Source: Pseudaestuariivita rosea
GTDB lineage: Bacteria; Pseudomonadota; Alphaproteobacteria; Rhodobacterales; Rhodobacteraceae
Length of the DNA: 64,000 nt
Direction of reading: 5' to 3'
Assembly: GCF_017592335.1 (NCBI RefSeq)
Contig: NZ_JACNMP010000007.1
Span: 1 to 64,000 of the forward strand
In this document: piece after piece, positions 62,006-64,000 of the stretch
Layout: each line of letters starts with the position of its first letter
Numbering within the stretch: the first letter of the stretch is position 1
Notes under the pieces: model-generated
Databases searched by the model: none
Seen by the model: only the letters and a program-made list of their open reading frames with translations
What the model was told of the DNA's origin: nothing
Program-made: the position numbers and the translations under genes

Positions 62006-62710
62006 CTACTCGGCCGCTTGATCAGGCACGTGTTCTTCGATCGCCTTTTTGGCGTCGTCCCCATTTGGATAGACCAGCCCGGCCGAAATCACCAGTTTCG
62101 CCGCGTCTTCGACCCCCATGTCCAGCTCGATAATATCGGACGTCGGGAAAAACAGCAAAAAGCCCGACGTCGGGTTGGGCGTTGTCGGAACAAAGACGCT
62201 GGTCATGTCCTCTGCGCCGCCCTTATCCAGGATCTCGCCTTTGGTCTTGGTCGAGATAAAGCCAACCGCCCAGATGCCGCGGCGGGGGTATTCAACCAGA
62301 CAGGCACGGTCGAAATTCGTGTCAGATTGTGCAAAAACGGTTTCCGCGATCTGTTTCACGCCGCCGTAAATCGACCGGACCACCGGCGTGCGTTCCACCA
62401 GATGTTCGGCCCATCGGATCAGGGACCGGCCAATAAGACCCTTTGCGATCCAGCCCACCATGATAGTGAACAAAAGGAAAATAATGACACCGACGCCGCG
62501 CAGATTGATGCCGATATATTGTTCGGGTCGCAACTGATAGGGCACCAGCGGCAGGACAAAGCCGTCGATCCAGCCGACCACTGTCCAGATCAGCCAGGCC
62601 GTCAGACCAATGGGGGCAATGACCACTATACCGGTCAGAAAGCTGGCGCGAAGTCCGGCAAAAAGCCCGCGTTTTTGTTTCGGGGGGGCCTTGTCAAATG
62701 GGGTCGTCAT
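62006..62710 (-). CDS. DUF502 family membrane protein
   Basis: A 234-residue inner-membrane protein. Two membrane helices lie near the N-terminus (GIVVIAPIGLTAWLIWTVVG and LRGVGVIIFLLFTIMVGWIA). The family signature VYGGVKQIAETVFA (here IYGGVKQIAETVF) and the segment CLVEYPRRGIWAVGFIS follow, then VFVPTTPNPTSGFLLFFP. The last ~30 residues are acidic. The function is unknown; it is widespread in Proteobacteria. The hairpin-plus-repeat element follows its stop. Confidence 0.9.
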   Translation of the reverse strand: MTTPFDKAPPKQKRGLFAGLRASFLTGIVVIAPIGLTAWLIWTVVGWIDGFVLPLVPYQLRPEQYIGINLRGVGVIIFLLFTIMVGWIAKGLIGRSLIRWAEHLVERTPVVRSIYGGVKQIAETVFAQSDTNFDRACLVEYPRRGIWAVGFISTKTKGEILDKGGAEDMTSVFVPTTPNPTSGFLLFFPTSDIIELDMGVEDAAKLVISAGLVYPNGDDAKKAIEEHVPDQAAE

Positions 62711-62764
62711 ATCGGGTGTATTCCTGAAATCGTTAGTTTTCGATGTATGCTGTTTTGCGCCATT

Positions 62765-63709
62765 CTACAACGCCGCAAGGGGTTTGACTGATAAATCCTC
62801 GGTAAGTGTGATAAGTTCCCCCGCTATTTCAGCGGCCAGGCGCGCATTGTTCAGAACCAGGGCCGTATTCGCGGTCAGTGATGCACCATTGGTCAACTCA
62901 AAAATGCGTTGCAACAGAAAAGGCGTGACCGATTTGCCGGACAGACCCAGGCGCCGGGCCTCGGCCAGGGCTTTGTCGATCAGGGGCATGATCTGGCTGT
63001 GTGGGATCTCATCCTCCGCCGGAATCGGGTTGGCCACCAGCTGGCCGCCCGGCAGATCAAGCGCCTTCCGCATCATGTGGGCCTTGGCGATATCATGGGC
63101 GCTGTCCATTCGGATCGGTGCCGCCAGGCTTGATCTTCGCGACCAGAAGGCAGGCAGACTGTCTTGACCAAAGGCGATCACTGGCACGCCAAGCGTTTCC
63201 AGTACCTCAAGCGTTTTGGATAGATCCAGGATGGCTTTGGCCCCGGCGGCCACGACCGTTACAGAGGTTTGCGCCAGTTCCTGTAAATCGGCCGAGATAT
63301 CAAAGGTTTCTTCAGCCCCCCGGTGCACCCCCCCGATACCGCCAGTGGCAAAAACAGCGATGCCCGCCAGTCGCGCGGCGATCATCGTAGCCGCCACTGT
63401 CGTGGCGCCCGTGCCGCCCTTGGCCAGACAGGTGGCCAGATCGGCACGCGACAGTTTGGCGACATGTTTAGCGGTAGCAAGCCGGTCCAGTTCGGCCGGT
63501 TCCAGGCCGATGTGCAGCGTGCCATCCATTACAGCGATGGTTGCGGGCACAGCGCCATTGTCGCGCACCGTCTTTTCGACCGCCTGCGCGGTTTCGACAT
63601 TTTGCGGGTGCGGCATGCCGTGGGTGATGATCGTGCTTTCCAACGCGACGACGGGTCGGCCGTTTTCGCGTGCCTCGGCGACCTCGGTGGAATAGGCGAT
63701 GGGGATCAT
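62765..63709 (-). CDS. psuG: Pseudouridine-5'-phosphate glycosidase
   Basis: A 314-residue enzyme that splits pseudouridine 5'-phosphate into uracil and ribose 5-phosphate. Family motifs are ALESTIITHGMPHPQNVETA, SRADLATCLAKGGTGATTVAA, FATGGIGGVHRGAE and PVIAFGQDSLPAFWSR. The length fits. Its ATG overlaps the stop of the upstream PfkB-family kinase gene by four bases, so kinase and glycosidase form one coupled unit for pseudouridine breakdown. Confidence 0.94.
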   Translation of the reverse strand: MIPIAYSTEVAEARENGRPVVALESTIITHGMPHPQNVETAQAVEKTVRDNGAVPATIAVMDGTLHIGLEPAELDRLATAKHVAKLSRADLATCLAKGGTGATTVAATMIAARLAGIAVFATGGIGGVHRGAEETFDISADLQELAQTSVTVVAAGAKAILDLSKTLEVLETLGVPVIAFGQDSLPAFWSRRSSLAAPIRMDSAHDIAKAHMMRKALDLPGGQLVANPIPAEDEIPHSQIMPLIDKALAEARRLGLSGKSVTPFLLQRIFELTNGASLTANTALVLNNARLAAEIAGELITLTEDLSVKPLAAL

Positions 63710-64000
63710 AGGGGTGTTCCTCCGGATACATAGGTGGCTGCGGCCTGAAGCGCGCGGGTCAGGGATTGGTCGGCGGATGTACCTGTGGCCTCAGACGCCA
63801 CATGCGCCGCCATGAATGTGTCGCCGGCACCAGTGACGCGGGTGACCAAAACCTCGGGCGGGCAGGCGGTGATCAGACCGTTCGGCCCGGCCTCGGCCGC
63901 CGTATCGCCGCCGTTTGTAACCAACACGCGAGCCGCGCCGCGGTCGATCAGCGCCTTAGCTGCGGTGGGGGCATCGGGAAAGGGTTGCTGGCACAGCAGC
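63706..64000 (-). CDS. psuK: PfkB-family carbohydrate kinase, probable pseudouridine kinase (partial at right edge)
   Basis: Only the last 97 residues are visible; the frame runs out of the window at 64000. The anion-hole and catalytic base motif TGAGDTFMAAH is present, as in ribokinase/PfkB enzymes, preceded by RVLVTNGGDTAAEAGP. Coupling to psuG by a four-base overlap supports the pseudouridine kinase assignment, which phosphorylates pseudouridine for PsuG. The kinase specificity itself cannot be read from the fragment. Confidence 0.82.
   Translation of the reverse strand, partial: LLCQQPFPDAPTAAKALIDRGAARVLVTNGGDTAAEAGPNGLITACPPEVLVTRVTGAGDTFMAAHVASEATGTSADQSLTRALQAAATYVSGGTPL

Noticed and set aside
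1-64000. CRISPR array, prophage or integrative element in the window
   Set aside because: No regularly spaced direct repeats, no cas genes, no phage structural genes and no integrase next to the two tRNA genes were seen.

Overview
The window reads as chromosomal DNA of a marine alphaproteobacterium of the family Rhodobacteraceae (Roseobacter group). The basis is the gene families and their arrangement: a WD40-cytochrome c protein coupled to a membrane-bound formate dehydrogenase, DUF3305/DUF3306, DUF6494 and DUF6505 proteins, an NDUFA12-MlaD-DUF2155-aat block, accB-accC, two RTX proteins and bdhA beside a patatin. Most genes look GC-rich. Exceptions are an AT-rich hypothetical gene (4799-5623) and the structured RNA region at 7423-7847. 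No species is claimed.

Layout. 1-531: the end of an IS1182-like transposase and a gene fragment. 542-7407: thiamine pyrophosphokinase, a Pro/Glu-rich hypothetical protein, gamma-glutamyltransferase, an AT-rich orphan and the ribosome-associated ABC-F protein EttA. 7423-7847: a non-coding stretch rich in helices, leading to a 31-codon membrane-peptide ORF with its own terminator. 8060-17956: a rhomboid-like protein lacking its catalytic residues, trpS, a LysR regulator divergent from a class III aminotransferase, tRNA-Glu, recJ-glpX-hom, a small lipoprotein and a TetR regulator with a near-perfect operator. 18055-22594: a hybrid histidine kinase coupled to a PhnD-like binding protein, and a DEAD-box helicase.

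22919-37012 is a large formate dehydrogenase locus. The minus strand encodes, in transcription order, DUF3305, DUF3306, a TorD-type chaperone, a short Tat peptide, the molybdenum/tungsten catalytic subunit, the Fe-S subunit, the cytochrome b subunit, a WD40-cytochrome c fusion, a 42-residue membrane peptide and an HTH/periplasmic-binding-protein-like regulator. The divergent plus-strand arm encodes a multi-cluster ferredoxin, DUF6494, an Mrp/ApbC Fe-S carrier ATPase, a lipoate/biotin-ligase-like DUF4444 protein and DUF6505. The likely function is oxidation of periplasmic formate with electrons passed to quinone, plus cofactor assembly.

37377-53394 holds a photolyase-like protein with apparently permuted domains, clpP-clpX-ridA, NDUFA12, mlaD, DUF2155, aat, accB-accC, an orphan SpoA (FliM/FliN-like) protein, a TIGR01244 phosphatase-like protein, tRNA-Gly, an MsbA-like exporter, an acyl-CoA synthetase, a DCC-family protein and a saccharopine-dehydrogenase-like/DUF4166 protein. 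53449-64000 holds an entericidin-like lipopeptide, a YejA-like binding protein, a well-formed candidate small RNA, two RTX proteins, a coupled bdhA-pentapeptide-patatin operon, a PEP-mutase family enzyme, a DUF502 protein and psuG with the end of its kinase partner.

Two dispersed intergenic repeat families occur: a GAGTATTT-type inverted repeat (five copies) and a GC-rich palindrome (three copies). Functional statements rest on motifs read by eye and on family knowledge; no searches were run.
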